DNA from: Aliivibrio wodanis
GTDB lineage: Bacteria > Pseudomonadota > Gammaproteobacteria > Enterobacterales > Vibrionaceae
NCBI GenBank assembly: GCA_000953695.1
Contig: LN554846.1
Location: 744,001-808,000, forward strand
Direction: 5' to 3'
Length of the DNA stretch: 64,000 bases
The notes beneath the pieces were generated by a model. That model saw nothing but the letters and a program-made list of their open reading frames with translations, was not told where the DNA came from and did not search any database. Position numbers and translations under genes: made by a program. Shown piece by piece: positions 49,601 to 58,999 of this stretch (position 1 is its first letter; each line of letters begins with the position of its first letter).

Positions 49601-50995
49601 ATTAAGGTCGATACCACCCAATATCCTGGTCACAGCTCTGGTTCCACGCTATCTGCTGATACGACGATTGATACCGCAGGTAATGGCGTTACTTTCTCAG
49701 CAGGTAATAACCAATCGACTGGATTATGGGCACCACAGTTAAGTGAGGTGTCAGTGTCTGGGGGTGTTAAAGCCAGCATCTCAATTATGATGGCAGATGA
49801 TTTAACGGGTAAACCTCAACATGAGAAAAGTTTACGTCGTCCGCCAAGAATGCAAACAAGCTTTGCGTATGATGGTACCTCACTGACATTTAAAGTGCCG
49901 TATGGTGGCTTAATTTACATTAAACCAGTAGAAGAAGTCGTAAACCCAAGCACAACAACGTTCACTTTTAATGGCGTAGAAAAAGCCGCATGGTGGAAGA
50001 ATGGGCTTTGGAAGCAAGGGCTAAATGAATCAACCGCACCTATTGCAGAAGTAGACACTGGGTCATTCATTTATACAACCGCAGTGAAAAATCTAGAGTC
50101 CACCGATTTAATAAAGTTTAGTGCTGGTATGAATCGTTTTGCGGATGCCGCAAGTGATTTCTATGGTAGAGATGAAACCACAGACGTTGGTGAACATCGA
50201 CGCTTTACTTATCCTGAGCTAAAGGAATACCGCCATCGCTTTGTTAATGATGTTCAGATCTCCATTGGCTCAGCACATTCAGGGTACCCTATTATGAGCA
50301 GTTCATTTAATAGTAACTCAAGTGCGATACCAACTAATGCGATAGATGATTGGTTATTATGGCATGAAACAGGTCATAACCTTGCGGCTGCACCATTTAC
50401 GATCTCTGGTAGTACAGAAGTAACTAACAATATGTTAGCGCTTTATATGCAAGAATTAGAAGGGCGTAATGATGAGCCCCAAATGGACCGTATTAGCATT
50501 GATATTCAAAAAGCCCCAACATGGCTGAATCAAAATGTAGGTCATGCATGGAGTCATGGTGACGCAGGTATGCGCTTAGTTATGTTTGGACAGTTGAAAA
50601 TTTGGGCTGAAACTCAATTTAACATTGATGATTGGTATTCAGATACTGAAAATAAGCCAAGTATTTATGGAGATGATCAAGGTTGGAACTTTATTAAACT
50701 AATGCACAGAAAGTCACGTGGTGATAATCAATTTGATATAGATAAGAACTACTGTACAGCTCAAGATACGGGGTTAAATGATGCCGATTTATTGATGGTG
50801 TGTAGTTCCTATGTATCTGGTTATGATTTAAGTGAGTTTTTCTCTGAATGGAATGCGGGTGAAACATCAAGTACGAACCCAGATGGAACAAAAATGTATT
50901 CTGGTGGTATATCAAATAAAGGGATTAATATGGTATCTCAGTTAAGGCTACCAAAAGCTCCTTTGAACCCATTAAGTATTAATAAGCTAAACTAA
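46601..50995 (+). CDS. AcfD/SslE-like M60 metalloprotease lipoprotein
   Basis: 1464-aa surface or secreted lipoprotein. Signal peptide with lipobox LTGC (C18) followed by a Gly/Asn/Thr/Pro-rich linker. The C-terminal third holds the M60 (enhancin-like) zinc protease motif HETGHN at residues 1255-1260, with the likely third ligand E1273 in GSTEVTNNMLALYMQE. Length and layout match accessory colonization factor AcfD of V. cholerae and the mucin-degrading SslE of E. coli, which are exported by type II secretion. The role is probably mucin or glycoprotein degradation on host surfaces (inference). Single gene with its own terminator; an IS30 element sits immediately downstream. Confidence 0.88.
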   Translation: MSKKVLLASLIATLLTGCLDDGGNGSGNETVKPTPPETPDVTYIGELLASGIPIKGEVTCNGEALELGKFTVKQGLSFSCNLGAVVLGQFIAPEPMTLSDSNLTEVIPTSFDLKNVEGDNAAKVLQTINSCATTEELCLEEINSLDITDIYQHLDDDKAVDAYLLLKGEEATDDVGKAPSSHVDSDIQPEVSEGTSNDLNSDFVSANAENTYGYQPSQAAKVLTKSQLTDVNGTPLVGVAFFSENSTGMTDENGYFEYLWGDTLTFGIDTFEFGSLIGNQVNYELTDVTENAIEKANIQSLLTRYAIASNGNLIINDKVQEVFSLYPNVINELINLSLPNGGVIEGTEFVFPNEFEAQFSQGLTQLIDNELKQISRYASFSTFNALPNVFSEDSTGYVTESLQSIFKNVTQFHVFNDHSSFYGASGYTRGMRALNLSNRAFPIMMPRSDINKELAFGEPQAWTREGKPYIAAYPNVIMPEIPKVSKDNATFGFPFVTAGEIGKGKIVFMGNSLYPSILSCPENYWANDELQIDSENSVCTTNNDLSADARNDNGSMETFFSNIFTWFTSSYSQHQVNVATNIEIAYAARSNWSKGREYSFFFDKAFNFSSVTFLTKGGFDGISADTTPILVLQAYPVKILGDGQTSRVIADLDNPNLTQEDITALIKYVDQGGNILFMDAIDGETNPEPIGRLADTAGISLGGSNVTPTSQGNCGSSYYCHGDSLRPNIHIESQHEMVVLERFPDVNGEPPFTVDSEGNTIWNKEEFMSNLEIPSYEKAIMDEDGSPAIETKIARIFVTNEAEKAAAIAELKAAFVSTPICTESYQYEFNCIETRKGHGLPVRGNYLRADFDRYPVSPDVVTSMVKAANLGDNFNALMEHELYYRTKGKQGTRLSTVELNQTYDNLSIWMWNNNDYAYDPNVQDELGFKTAVGFLNCYTNNQHGMGQRCPSDLKTTLVSNGMLHGEDSKLNGQLNPSYPLNYMEKPLTRIMLGRSFWDQEIKVDTTQYPGHSSGSTLSADTTIDTAGNGVTFSAGNNQSTGLWAPQLSEVSVSGGVKASISIMMADDLTGKPQHEKSLRRPPRMQTSFAYDGTSLTFKVPYGGLIYIKPVEEVVNPSTTTFTFNGVEKAAWWKNGLWKQGLNESTAPIAEVDTGSFIYTTAVKNLESTDLIKFSAGMNRFADAASDFYGRDETTDVGEHRRFTYPELKEYRHRFVNDVQISIGSAHSGYPIMSSSFNSNSSAIPTNAIDDWLLWHETGHNLAAAPFTISGSTEVTNNMLALYMQELEGRNDEPQMDRISIDIQKAPTWLNQNVGHAWSHGDAGMRLVMFGQLKIWAETQFNIDDWYSDTENKPSIYGDDQGWNFIKLMHRKSRGDNQFDIDKNYCTAQDTGLNDADLLMVCSSYVSGYDLSEFFSEWNAGETSSTNPDGTKMYSGGISNKGINMVSQLRLPKAPLNPLSINKLN

Positions 50996-51016
50996 AAATG
51001 CTTAATTTATAATAAT

Positions 51017-51053
51017 AAAGCCCTTCATTTTTTAATTAGATGAAGGGCTTTTT
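51017..51053 (+). terminator. Intrinsic terminator of the M60 lipoprotein gene
   Basis: Stem AAAGCCCTTCAT (51017-51028) / ATGAAGGGCTTT (51040-51051) with a T tail. The IS30 left end begins 2 bp after it. Confidence 0.85.
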
Positions 51054-51054
51054 A

Positions 51055-52271
51055 TACCAATGTCACTAATTAGATCCTAGATCCCAAGAATAACCGACAC
51101 ACTTTGGTATAGATTAGAGAGTCAGTTGCCTATAAGCTTCAAGCTCTCACACAATCAACTAAGGTAACCACATGGGACACCAATATAAGCAACTGACACT
51201 AAGTGAAAGATACCAGATTGAAGCTTGGAATACACATAGTATTTCTGCTCGGGAAATAGGACAAAAATTAAAACGGAGCAATGGCTCCATTTCAAGGGAA
51301 TTACGACGCTGTCCTGTTGGAAGTTATTCTGCCGAGCAAGCGCATAAACATGCTTTTCAAAAAAGAACACTTTCAATTAAGCACACAAAGTGTGGCCAAA
51401 AGAATAAGAAAATAATTCAAATATACCTACAACTTGGTTGGAGCCCAGAGCAAATATCTGGACGAATGCATAAAGAAAAAATAGAAAATACAATATGTTG
51501 CAGTACTATTTACAATGTAGTTAAAAGAGAGCATTGGCAAAGAATGCTTGCTCGAAAAGGTAAAAAATACAAACAGCGTAAAGGTGTAGAAGCTGGAGCA
51601 AGACTAATTCCCAACCGCGCTGATATCTCTCTCCGGCCTGCTATTGTTGACGATAACTCAGAAATTGGCCACTGGGAAGGTGATACTGTTTATGGTCAAG
51701 ATGGGTATTTAGTCACTATGGTAGAGCGAGTATCTAAGCTATTAGTTACTTGCAAAGTACGTAGCAAGTCTAAAAAAGCAGTCACTCGTGGGATAAATCG
51801 CATGATGAAGCCCTTTAAAGAACTTTGCAAAACAATCACATTTGATAATGGCGGAGAGTTTGCGGGTCATGCTAAGATAGCTAAGCATCTGAACTGTGAC
51901 ATTTATTTTGCTAAACCTTACCATTCCTGGCAACGAGGTTTGAATGAAAATACCAATGGTTTACTAAGGCGTTTTTTCCCAAAGGGAATGGCCATTGGAG
52001 AACTTGCTGCAAAAGAGGTTAAACAGGCAGAGTTTTTGATTAATTCGAGACCTAGAAAGGCATTAAATTTTCTGAGTCCGAGTGAGTTTTTAAGCGGTAA
52101 GCGTGTGTCGGTTATTGTTACGATCTAGCGATGATCTATTTATTACGCAGGAAAATCACTTAAGAGTAAGGCAAAAATTCTTATAAGTAGTTATTCTACA
52201 ATAATAATTTTTAACGCAACTATTGAGTGATTTAACCAGTAATAATGTTCAGATAATTAATGGAATTGGTA
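51055..52271 (+). mobile_element. IS30-family insertion sequence, 1217 bp, apparently complete
   Basis: Terminal inverted repeats match at 15 of 18 positions. The left end starts TACCAATGTCACTAATTA; the right end, read inward, starts TACCAATTCCATTAATTA. The element is flanked by TTA on both sides (51052-51054 and 52272-52274), consistent with a 3-bp target duplication. It contains one intact DDE transposase gene. Insertion lies between two genes and breaks neither. Confidence 0.85.
51172..52128 (+). CDS. IS30-family transposase
   Basis: 318-aa DDE transposase. N-terminal helix-turn-helix (LTLSERYQIEAW and SAREIGQKLKRSNGSISREL), then the catalytic core: first Asp in EIGHWEGDTVYG, second in TFDNGGEFAGH, and Glu in WQRGLNENTNGLLRRFFPKG. 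The reading frame is uninterrupted, so the element may be active. The start ATG 51172 lies 118 bp inside the left inverted repeat. Confidence 0.93.
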   Translation: MGHQYKQLTLSERYQIEAWNTHSISAREIGQKLKRSNGSISRELRRCPVGSYSAEQAHKHAFQKRTLSIKHTKCGQKNKKIIQIYLQLGWSPEQISGRMHKEKIENTICCSTIYNVVKREHWQRMLARKGKKYKQRKGVEAGARLIPNRADISLRPAIVDDNSEIGHWEGDTVYGQDGYLVTMVERVSKLLVTCKVRSKSKKAVTRGINRMMKPFKELCKTITFDNGGEFAGHAKIAKHLNCDIYFAKPYHSWQRGLNENTNGLLRRFFPKGMAIGELAAKEVKQAEFLINSRPRKALNFLSPSEFLSGKRVSVIVTI

Positions 52272-52298
52272 TTACTGTGCTTAAAAAGAAAATAAATC

Positions 52299-54287
52299 CT
52301 ACACTTTAATCGTATTTATTTGCAAAGTAAGTTCAGACATTGTGTGTTCAATATTTCTCATCTCCTTTTCAAGGTGAAGAATGAGATCATTAGTACCATT
52401 TGCTAGTGATGCTAAATCATCAATGTCAGCATTAACAGAATTTGCGGTTTCAGATTGCTCTAAAGTCGCTGCCGAAATGCTGGTGTTAAAGCTATCTATC
52501 TCAGTAACAGAGGAGTGTAATGAGTCAATAAATGTTGATGAAAACTGCACGTTGTCTTGGGTCTTGTTACTGAGAACTTTACTCTCTTCCATTAGGCCAA
52601 AAGTGTGTTTTGCACTATGACCAATAGCATCCAATAGCTGACGAATATCATGAGTTGCTTCTTGACTGTGTTGAGCTAGCTTTCTTACTTCATCGGCAAC
52701 AACGGCAAAACCACGACCTTGTTCACCTGCTCGAGCAGCTTCAATCGCAGCATTTAGAGCTAAAAGGTTTGTTTGTTCAGAAACGGCGGTGATGGTATCT
52801 AAGATTTCAGAAACATTTAAGGTTTGTTTTTCAAGGCTTTCAACATGTTCATGAGTATTGATAATACTATGATGTAAATCATTCACTATTGTTGTTGTAG
52901 TTTGCGTATGGTTCTGACATTCAGTTGCATAGTTTGTTGCCTGAGTTGTCGTTTCATGAGCACTGTTCGTTACTCCTGCGATTTCACTACTAGTTTGAGC
53001 CATTTCAGTCATTGCAGTTGCAATAGTTTCACAGTGAGTGATGGTCGTTTGGCTTGATTGCGTTGCTTGTTTTAAATGGCGGCTTAATGAATTAAGTTCA
53101 TCTTGGGTTTTAGTGGCAACAGAGTGGGCTGCACGTAAAGGTAATGAGATACTTTCGATTAGAGAATTGATATCTTTTGCAATATGATCAAATTCGTTCT
53201 CACCATTATCATCTAAAGTTAGCGTTAGGTTTTTTGTCGCGGATATTTCATTAATACGCAAACTAAAAGCAGCCATTCGTTTACTTATCGAGTGAGTTGT
53301 AAATAAGCTCATTACAGCGATTGGAAGAATTAATAATAGAGCAATGGCAATATAAAGATTACGAGAGAACTTCGCATCCATCATATCTTTATTCGCGGCA
53401 GTATTGAGCTGTTGAGAAATGTTATCAGTAATACCCTTAATTAATCCTATACGTTGAGTTGCTAAAGGAAACCAATCACTCGCTGTTGGGCCACTTAATG
53501 CATGTAAACTTTCCTTTTGCGATAAATAGTTATTCTGAATACTTTTTACCTTTTGCCAAGTGCTAGAATTGGATGTTGAATTTAATTGCCCCACAAAAGA
53601 GGAGGAAAGTACAGATTTAGCTTGACGAATTGAGAGCAATTCAGTTGTTAGGTAATTATTGATATCAGAGTATTTATCTAAGCTTGATTTTTTACCAGCA
53701 AAAGCACCATTTAATGCACCTCGGACTTTACCTGCTTCTTCTTTTACTTGTAATAATGCAGATAATCCTAACATTTCATTGCGTAAATCGGAGGCGTTAA
53801 TATTACCAATAATGACAGAGATAGAATCAAGGGAGAGTTGGTTTAATGTCGAATAATAGACAAAAGGGGAGTTTTTGATTCGTAAATTATCCACTTGGCT
53901 ACGAATGGTACTTTTATTGTTTAATTGCTGAATAACATCAGATAAGAGAGTATTTATCATACCTTTATCTAAATATTTAGCACTAAAATTACGCAGTTCT
54001 TGTTCCGCTGAATCTGATTTTCTGCGTTGAGTATTCAGTTTATCTTTTCCAGATTGTCCTTTTGATGCAAGAAATCCTGCAGTTAAACCTCGTTCAACAG
54101 CAAAGTTATGAGCTACATTATCTAATGTATTAAAAAGGTTCACTGCTTCTAAAGATAAATTAGCATCATATACATTATTGTTTTCCTGATTGAGTAGTTG
54201 TACTAAAAATGCAGAAATAATTAAGGTAGGTAATAATGAAATGATGAGTAACCGATTTTTGATACTTTTTAAAATAGATAGATTCAT
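52299..54287 (-). CDS. Methyl-accepting chemotaxis protein with NIT sensor domain
   Basis: 662-aa chemoreceptor. TM1 at about residues 13-32, then a periplasmic nitrate/nitrite-sensing (NIT) type domain with [20 protein letters not shown] at about 60-80. TM2 is at about 312-335, followed by HAMP, and the signalling domain has [20 protein letters not shown] and [14 protein letters not shown]. The NIT domain suggests nitrate or nitrite sensing, but ligands vary. The start at 54287 has AAAGGA at suitable spacing; ATG 54293 is too close to it. Confidence 0.92.
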   Translation of the reverse strand: MNLSILKSIKNRLLIISLLPTLIISAFLVQLLNQENNNVYDANLSLEAVNLFNTLDNVAHNFAVERGLTAGFLASKGQSGKDKLNTQRRKSDSAEQELRNFSAKYLDKGMINTLLSDVIQQLNNKSTIRSQVDNLRIKNSPFVYYSTLNQLSLDSISVIIGNINASDLRNEMLGLSALLQVKEEAGKVRGALNGAFAGKKSSLDKYSDINNYLTTELLSIRQAKSVLSSSFVGQLNSTSNSSTWQKVKSIQNNYLSQKESLHALSGPTASDWFPLATQRIGLIKGITDNISQQLNTAANKDMMDAKFSRNLYIAIALLLILPIAVMSLFTTHSISKRMAAFSLRINEISATKNLTLTLDDNGENEFDHIAKDINSLIESISLPLRAAHSVATKTQDELNSLSRHLKQATQSSQTTITHCETIATAMTEMAQTSSEIAGVTNSAHETTTQATNYATECQNHTQTTTTIVNDLHHSIINTHEHVESLEKQTLNVSEILDTITAVSEQTNLLALNAAIEAARAGEQGRGFAVVADEVRKLAQHSQEATHDIRQLLDAIGHSAKHTFGLMEESKVLSNKTQDNVQFSSTFIDSLHSSVTEIDSFNTSISAATLEQSETANSVNADIDDLASLANGTNDLILHLEKEMRNIEHTMSELTLQINTIKV

Positions 54288-54449
54288 AAACATCCTTTGG
54301 ATAATTTAAATAAAAGGGCCATAAATGTATCGACTTAATGTATTGATACTTTAGTAAATAAATACAATATCTATTCTGCTTCTAGCGTTAGAACATAGGC
54401 AGACTTCTCGTTTTCTTGTACACTGATAAAAAAGAATAGGAGACAAGTC

Positions 54450-54899
54450 ATGCATTGTCCATTTTGTAGTGCAACAGATACAAAAGTGATTGATTCTCGA
54501 TTAGTTGCTGATGGTCATCAAGTTCGCCGACGTCGTCAATGTTTAGCCTGTAGTGAGCGTTTTACCACGTTTGAATCAGCTGAATTAGTAATGCCAAAAG
54601 TCATTAAATCTAATGGTAATCGTGAACCATTTAACGAAGATAAGCTTTCGGGTGGTTTGTATCGTTCATTAGAAAAACGTCCTGTTAGTGCAGATTTAGT
54701 TGAGTTAGCGCTAAATACTATTAAGTCACAGCTACGAGCAACAGGGGAGCGAGAAGTGCCTTCTGATATGATTGGGAATCTAGTAATGGACCAATTAAAA
54801 GAGCTAGATAAAGTGGCTTATATTCGTTTCGCATCGGTATATCGCAGTTTTGAAGATATTAAAGAGTTCGGTGAAGAAATCGCAAAATTAGAGAAATAA
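54450..54899 (+). CDS. nrdR: Transcriptional repressor NrdR
   Basis: 149-aa zinc-finger/ATP-cone repressor of ribonucleotide reductase genes. Zinc ligands C3, C6, C31 and C34 ([22 protein letters not shown]), then the ATP-cone domain (about 49-139). Good AGGAGA ribosome site. It heads the riboflavin gene group with a 1-bp gap to ribD, a common gammaproteobacterial arrangement. Confidence 0.96.
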   Translation: MHCPFCSATDTKVIDSRLVADGHQVRRRRQCLACSERFTTFESAELVMPKVIKSNGNREPFNEDKLSGGLYRSLEKRPVSADLVELALNTIKSQLRATGEREVPSDMIGNLVMDQLKELDKVAYIRFASVYRSFEDIKEFGEEIAKLEK

Positions 54900-54900
54900 C

Positions 54901-56022
54901 ATGAAATTTACCTCCCAAGATCACCAAATGATGCAAAAGGCCATTTTACTGGCAAAGCAAGGTATTTATACCACCGCCCCAAACCCAAACGTTGGTTGTG
55001 TGTTGGTTAAAGATGGACAGATTATTGGAGAGGGAGCACATTTAAAAGCTGGCGAACCACACGCTGAAGTTCATGCATTACGCCAAGCCGGTGAAAATGC
55101 AAAAGGTGCGACGGCGTATGTTACGTTGGAGCCATGCTCGCATTATGGAAGAACTCCACCTTGTGCTGAGGGCTTAATAAAAGCCGGCGTTGCTAAGGTT
55201 ATCTGTGCCATGGTTGATCCTAATCCACAAGTTGCAGGCCGTGGCCTAGCTATGTTGAAAGAAGTGGGTATTGAAACTGCATTTGGGTTACTTGAAGCAG
55301 ATGCTAGAGCATTAAACCCCTATTTTTTAAAGCGGATGGAAACAAAGAAACCATTTGTTCAATTAAAAATGGCAGCTAGCCTTGATGGTAAAACCGCATT
55401 AGAAAATGGCGAAAGTCAGTGGATTACCTCTAAAGAAGCAAGGCAAGATGTTCAGCGTTATCGTGCGTTATCAGGTGCCATATTATCAAGCGCAAAGACG
55501 GTAATCGAAGATAACGCTTCTCTAAATGTACGCTGGGATGATCTTCCGTCCTCAAGTCAAAACAACTACCCAGAAAAAGAGCTAAGACAACCATTAAGGA
55601 TCATTCTAGATCGCCAACATCAACTCACTTCCGATCTTAAATTATTTAATACTAAAGGCAATGTCGCAACAATTTCATCTCAGTTCTCTCATCCTATTAG
55701 TTCTCAAGATAGTCATCTACATTGCAATGTGTGTGACGATGGTAAACTTATCTTATCTGAAGTTGTCGATAAAATAGCGCAAGAATACAATGTTAATCAT
55801 ATTTGGGTAGAAGCAGGGGCGACCTTAGCGGCGAGTATGATAGAAGCTAATTTAGTGGATGAGTTGATCATTTATCTTGCACCTAAGCTTATGGGGGCTG
55901 ATGGACGCAGCTTATTGAATCTAATTGGATTAAAAGCCATGTCTGAAGCTATCGATCTAAACATTACAGATGTTCGAATGGTTGGAAAAGACATTCGTAT
56001 TACAGCAGAAATAGTAAGGTAA
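54901..56022 (+). CDS. ribD: Bifunctional riboflavin biosynthesis deaminase/reductase
   Basis: 373-aa enzyme for steps two and three of riboflavin synthesis. Deaminase domain (about 1-145) has zinc ligands H54 (with E56 in HAEVHAL), C79 and C88 (EPCSHYGRTPPC). The reductase domain (about 150-373) begins with PFVQLKMAASLDGKTA and is NADPH-dependent. Start directly after the nrdR stop; ends 3 bp before ribE. Confidence 0.95.
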   Translation: MKFTSQDHQMMQKAILLAKQGIYTTAPNPNVGCVLVKDGQIIGEGAHLKAGEPHAEVHALRQAGENAKGATAYVTLEPCSHYGRTPPCAEGLIKAGVAKVICAMVDPNPQVAGRGLAMLKEVGIETAFGLLEADARALNPYFLKRMETKKPFVQLKMAASLDGKTALENGESQWITSKEARQDVQRYRALSGAILSSAKTVIEDNASLNVRWDDLPSSSQNNYPEKELRQPLRIILDRQHQLTSDLKLFNTKGNVATISSQFSHPISSQDSHLHCNVCDDGKLILSEVVDKIAQEYNVNHIWVEAGATLAASMIEANLVDELIIYLAPKLMGADGRSLLNLIGLKAMSEAIDLNITDVRMVGKDIRITAEIVR

Positions 56023-56025
56023 CAG

Positions 56026-56682
56026 ATGTTTACAGGAATTATTGAGTCAATAGGAACACTTCAGGCTATCACTCCAAAAGGTGAAGACATTAGTGTTACC
56101 GTCAATGTTGGTAAATTAGACATGGGCGATGTAAAACTTGGCGATAGCATTGCCACCAACGGTGTGTGCTTAACGGTCGTTGCAATGACTGGGCATACCT
56201 ATACTGCTGATTTATCGTTAGAGACTTTAAAACGTACCGGTTTTGTTGATTACAAAGCGGGCGATAAAGTGAATCTTGAAAAAGCCATGTTACCAACCAC
56301 TCGCTTTGGTGGTCATATTGTCTCTGGTCATGTTGATGCGGTTGGTGAAATCATTGAACGCCATCAAACAGGTCGAGCGGTTGAGTTCTGGATCCAATTA
56401 CCACAGAGTTTAGCAAAATATGTGGTAGAAAAAGGGTCCATTACAGTTGATGGTATTAGCTTAACGGTGAATGATTTACGTAAAAATGCATTTAAGCTGA
56501 CGATCGTACCTCATACGGCAGCAGAGACAACCATGGATAACTTCTCTGTAGGACAAAAAGTAAACCTAGAAGTAGACGTTATCGCTCGTTATTTAGAAAG
56601 ACTTGTGATCGGACAGAAAGAAGAGCAACCTCAGTCTTCTGTTACGATGGATCTTTTGGCAAAATCAGGTTTCTTAAATTAA
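56026..56682 (+). CDS. ribE: Riboflavin synthase, alpha subunit
   Basis: 218-aa enzyme that dismutates two 6,7-dimethyl-8-ribityllumazine molecules to riboflavin. Two lumazine-binding repeats: MFTGIIESIGTLQ...NGVCLTV and FGGHIVSGHVDAVGEI...VDGISLTVND. It trails ribD by 3 bp and precedes ribBA by 36 bp. The gene is called ribC in E. coli and ribE in other nomenclature. Confidence 0.94.
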   Translation: MFTGIIESIGTLQAITPKGEDISVTVNVGKLDMGDVKLGDSIATNGVCLTVVAMTGHTYTADLSLETLKRTGFVDYKAGDKVNLEKAMLPTTRFGGHIVSGHVDAVGEIIERHQTGRAVEFWIQLPQSLAKYVVEKGSITVDGISLTVNDLRKNAFKLTIVPHTAAETTMDNFSVGQKVNLEVDVIARYLERLVIGQKEEQPQSSVTMDLLAKSGFLN

Positions 56683-56718
56683 CCACTTAACCTAACTAAT
56701 ATATTAAAGGTATTTCAC

Positions 56719-57828
56719 ATGGCAATTAGCTCAGCAAAAGACATTATTGAAGATATTCGCTTAGGTAAGATGGTTATCCTAATGGATGATGAAGATCGTG
56801 AAAATGAAGGCGATTTAATTATTGCTGCAGAAAAAATTACACCAGAAGCTATTAATTTCATGGCAACACACGGTCGCGGTCTAATTTGCTTAACGATGAC
56901 AAAAGATCGTTGTGAAAAATTAGGTCTACCGCCAATGGTGCAAGACAATAATGCACAATTTACAACGAACTTTACGGTCTCTATTGAAGCCGCTGAAGGC
57001 GTTACAACGGGTATTTCAGCAGCAGATCGTTCTCGTACTGTAGAAGCCGCTGTTGCTAAGAATGCCGTTGCTGCTGATCTTGTTCAGCCAGGTCATATCT
57101 TCCCTCTTGCAGCACAAGATGGTGGTGTATTAACACGTGCAGGACATACAGAAGCTGGCTGTGATCTCGCTCGTTTAGCTGGTTTTGAACCTGCGGGTGT
57201 GATTGTTGAGATCTTAAATGACGACGGTACAATGGCTCGCCGTCCTGATTTAGAAGTCTTTGCTGAAAAACATGATGTAAAATTGGGTACTATCGCTGAC
57301 TTAATTGAATACCGTAATAATAACGAAACAACGATTGAACGTGTTGCTGAGTGTAAATTACCAACAGAATTCGGTGATTTTGATTTAGTTACATACCGCG
57401 ACACGATCGATAATCAACTTCATTATGCAATGAAAAAAGAAAATACATCAGGTACTGCACCATTAGTTCGTGTTCACCTTCAAGATACGTTTACAGATAT
57501 CTTACATTCAGATCGTTGTGCAGAACGTAGCTGGACATTACCAACAGCAATGCAACGTATTGCGGCCGAGGGTGGTGTACTTGTGATTTTAGGCAATGAA
57601 GAGTCAACAGATAGCATTGTTCATAAAATCAAAGTGTTAGAGCGCCAAGATAACGGTGAATCACCTACAATGGCTAAAAAACAAGGTACATCTCGCCGTG
57701 TTGGTGTTGGTTCACAAATCTTAGCTGATATGGGTATTTCTGATATGCGTCTGCTATCATCTTCTTCAAAGCGCTACCATTCATTATCAGGCTTTGGTCT
57801 GAATGTTGTAGAATACGTTTCAGAATAA
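56719..57828 (+). CDS. ribB: 3,4-dihydroxy-2-butanone-4-phosphate synthase fused to a degenerate GTP cyclohydrolase II-like domain
   Basis: 369-aa protein. Residues 1-205 are a complete RibB domain that forms the four-carbon unit from ribulose 5-phosphate ([40 protein letters not shown]). The rest resembles RibA, but the zinc-binding Cys-x10-Cys-x-Cys segment is missing: where RibA has SLRCDCG this protein reads SDRCAERS. It is also shorter than a full RibA domain. GTP cyclohydrolase activity is therefore unlikely, and a separate ribA is expected elsewhere. Often annotated ribBA. Confidence 0.92.
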   Translation: MAISSAKDIIEDIRLGKMVILMDDEDRENEGDLIIAAEKITPEAINFMATHGRGLICLTMTKDRCEKLGLPPMVQDNNAQFTTNFTVSIEAAEGVTTGISAADRSRTVEAAVAKNAVAADLVQPGHIFPLAAQDGGVLTRAGHTEAGCDLARLAGFEPAGVIVEILNDDGTMARRPDLEVFAEKHDVKLGTIADLIEYRNNNETTIERVAECKLPTEFGDFDLVTYRDTIDNQLHYAMKKENTSGTAPLVRVHLQDTFTDILHSDRCAERSWTLPTAMQRIAAEGGVLVILGNEESTDSIVHKIKVLERQDNGESPTMAKKQGTSRRVGVGSQILADMGISDMRLLSSSSKRYHSLSGFGLNVVEYVSE

Positions 57829-57837
57829 GCGTATTGA

Positions 57838-57864
57838 TGGGCTCTATTGTGTAAATAGAGCCCA
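57838..57864 (+). terminator. Hairpin between ribB and ribH (weak terminator or attenuator)
   Basis: Perfect 11-bp stem TGGGCTCTATT / AATAGAGCCCA with a 5-nt loop, 10 bp after the ribB stop, but no proper T-tract follows. An extended -10 like TGATAGAAT (57892-57900) downstream may start a separate ribH-nusB transcript. Confidence 0.5.
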
Positions 57865-57977
57865 AATAATTAGATAATTGTCACAAAGCTGTGATAGAAT
57901 TCGCCGATTCTCACTATGATATGTAGTTGAAAATAGTTACCCAGTTTAATTGGAATAATATAGATACAGGAAGGCTT

Positions 57978-58448
57978 ATGAACGTAATTGAAGGCGGCGT
58001 TGCTGCTCCTAATGCGAAAATTGCAATTGTCATTTCTCGCTTTAATAGCTTTATTAATGAAAGTTTACTTTCTGGCGCTATCGATACTTTAACGCGTTTT
58101 GGTCAAGTATCTGAAGAAAACATCACTGTTGTTCGCTGCCCTGGCGCTGTAGAATTACCATTAGTTGCTCAACGAGTAGCTAAAACAGCAAAATATGATG
58201 CGATTGTTTCATTGGGTTCTGTTATCCGTGGTGGTACACCACATTTTGAATACGTATGTAGTGAATGCAATAAGGGTCTAGCGCAAGTATCTTTGGAATT
58301 TAGTATTCCAGTGGCATTTGGTGTCTTGACTGTTGATACAATCGATCAAGCAATCGAGCGCGCAGGTACCAAGGCTGGTAATAAAGGGGCGGAGGCTGCA
58401 CTAAGCGCACTCGAAATGATTAATGTTCTGTCTCAAATAGAATCCTAA
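57978..58448 (+). CDS. ribH: 6,7-dimethyl-8-ribityllumazine synthase
   Basis: 156-aa enzyme condensing the ribB product with the pyrimidine intermediate; it assembles into icosahedral capsids or pentamers. Motifs: [50 protein letters not shown] 57978 has AGGAAGG just upstream and matches the family start; the frame extends to 57927 without support. Its stop shares one base with nusB. Confidence 0.95.
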   Translation: MNVIEGGVAAPNAKIAIVISRFNSFINESLLSGAIDTLTRFGQVSEENITVVRCPGAVELPLVAQRVAKTAKYDAIVSLGSVIRGGTPHFEYVCSECNKGLAQVSLEFSIPVAFGVLTVDTIDQAIERAGTKAGNKGAEAALSALEMINVLSQIES

Positions 58449-58915
58449 TGGGAGTTAGTGTGAAACCAGCCGCACGTCGTAATGCACGTCAATTTGCGCT
58501 TCAAGCAATTTATTCATGGCAAATAAGCAAAGAAAATGTTGCTGCTATTGAAGAACAGTTTTTAACCGCAGATAAGTATGATGAAGAAGAGCATCATGCA
58601 AAAGAGCCTAAACTACAAGCTCCAGATACAGATGTAGCGTACTTCCGCGATCTTTTCTCTGGTGTTGCTCTTAACCACATTAAGTTAGACGGTAAAATGC
58701 GTCCATACTTATCTCGTCCACTTCAAGACCTTGATCAGATGGAACTTGCGTTATTACGTATGTCTATCTATGAAATGATGAATCGTGACGATGTACCTTA
58801 CAAAGTAGTTATTAATGAAGCGATTGAACTTGCAAAAGTATTCGCAGCAGAAGATAGCCACAAATTTGTAAATGGTGTATTAGATAAAGCGGCTCCAACA
58901 TTACGTAAAAAGTAA
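58448..58915 (+). CDS. nusB: Transcription antitermination factor NusB
   Basis: 155-aa helical RNA-binding protein that with NusE/S10 binds boxA RNA in rRNA antitermination. The start [20 protein letters not shown] and the C-terminal [20 protein letters not shown] are typical. It is longer than E. coli NusB because of an acidic insert (about residues 45-58). Overlaps the ribH stop (TAATG). A terminator follows. Confidence 0.95.
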   Translation: MGVSVKPAARRNARQFALQAIYSWQISKENVAAIEEQFLTADKYDEEEHHAKEPKLQAPDTDVAYFRDLFSGVALNHIKLDGKMRPYLSRPLQDLDQMELALLRMSIYEMMNRDDVPYKVVINEAIELAKVFAAEDSHKFVNGVLDKAAPTLRKK

Positions 58916-58942
58916 TTTGGATTTAGCATACTAATTAATAGT

Positions 58943-58972
58943 AAAGGTCAGCCTAATCGCTGGCCTTTTTTA
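58943..58972 (+). terminator. Intrinsic terminator of nusB
   Basis: Ten-base-pair stem AAAGGTCAGC / GCTGGCCTTT with one G-U pair, loop CTAATC, and a T tail. Confidence 0.85.
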
Positions 58973-58999
58973 TAACTAAAAAACAGCATTTTATATACT

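Noticed and set aside
56683-56718. FMN riboswitch (RFN element) before ribB
   Set aside because: Only 36 bp separate ribE and ribB, too short for the aptamer, and no RFN-like sequence was seen elsewhere in the rib region.
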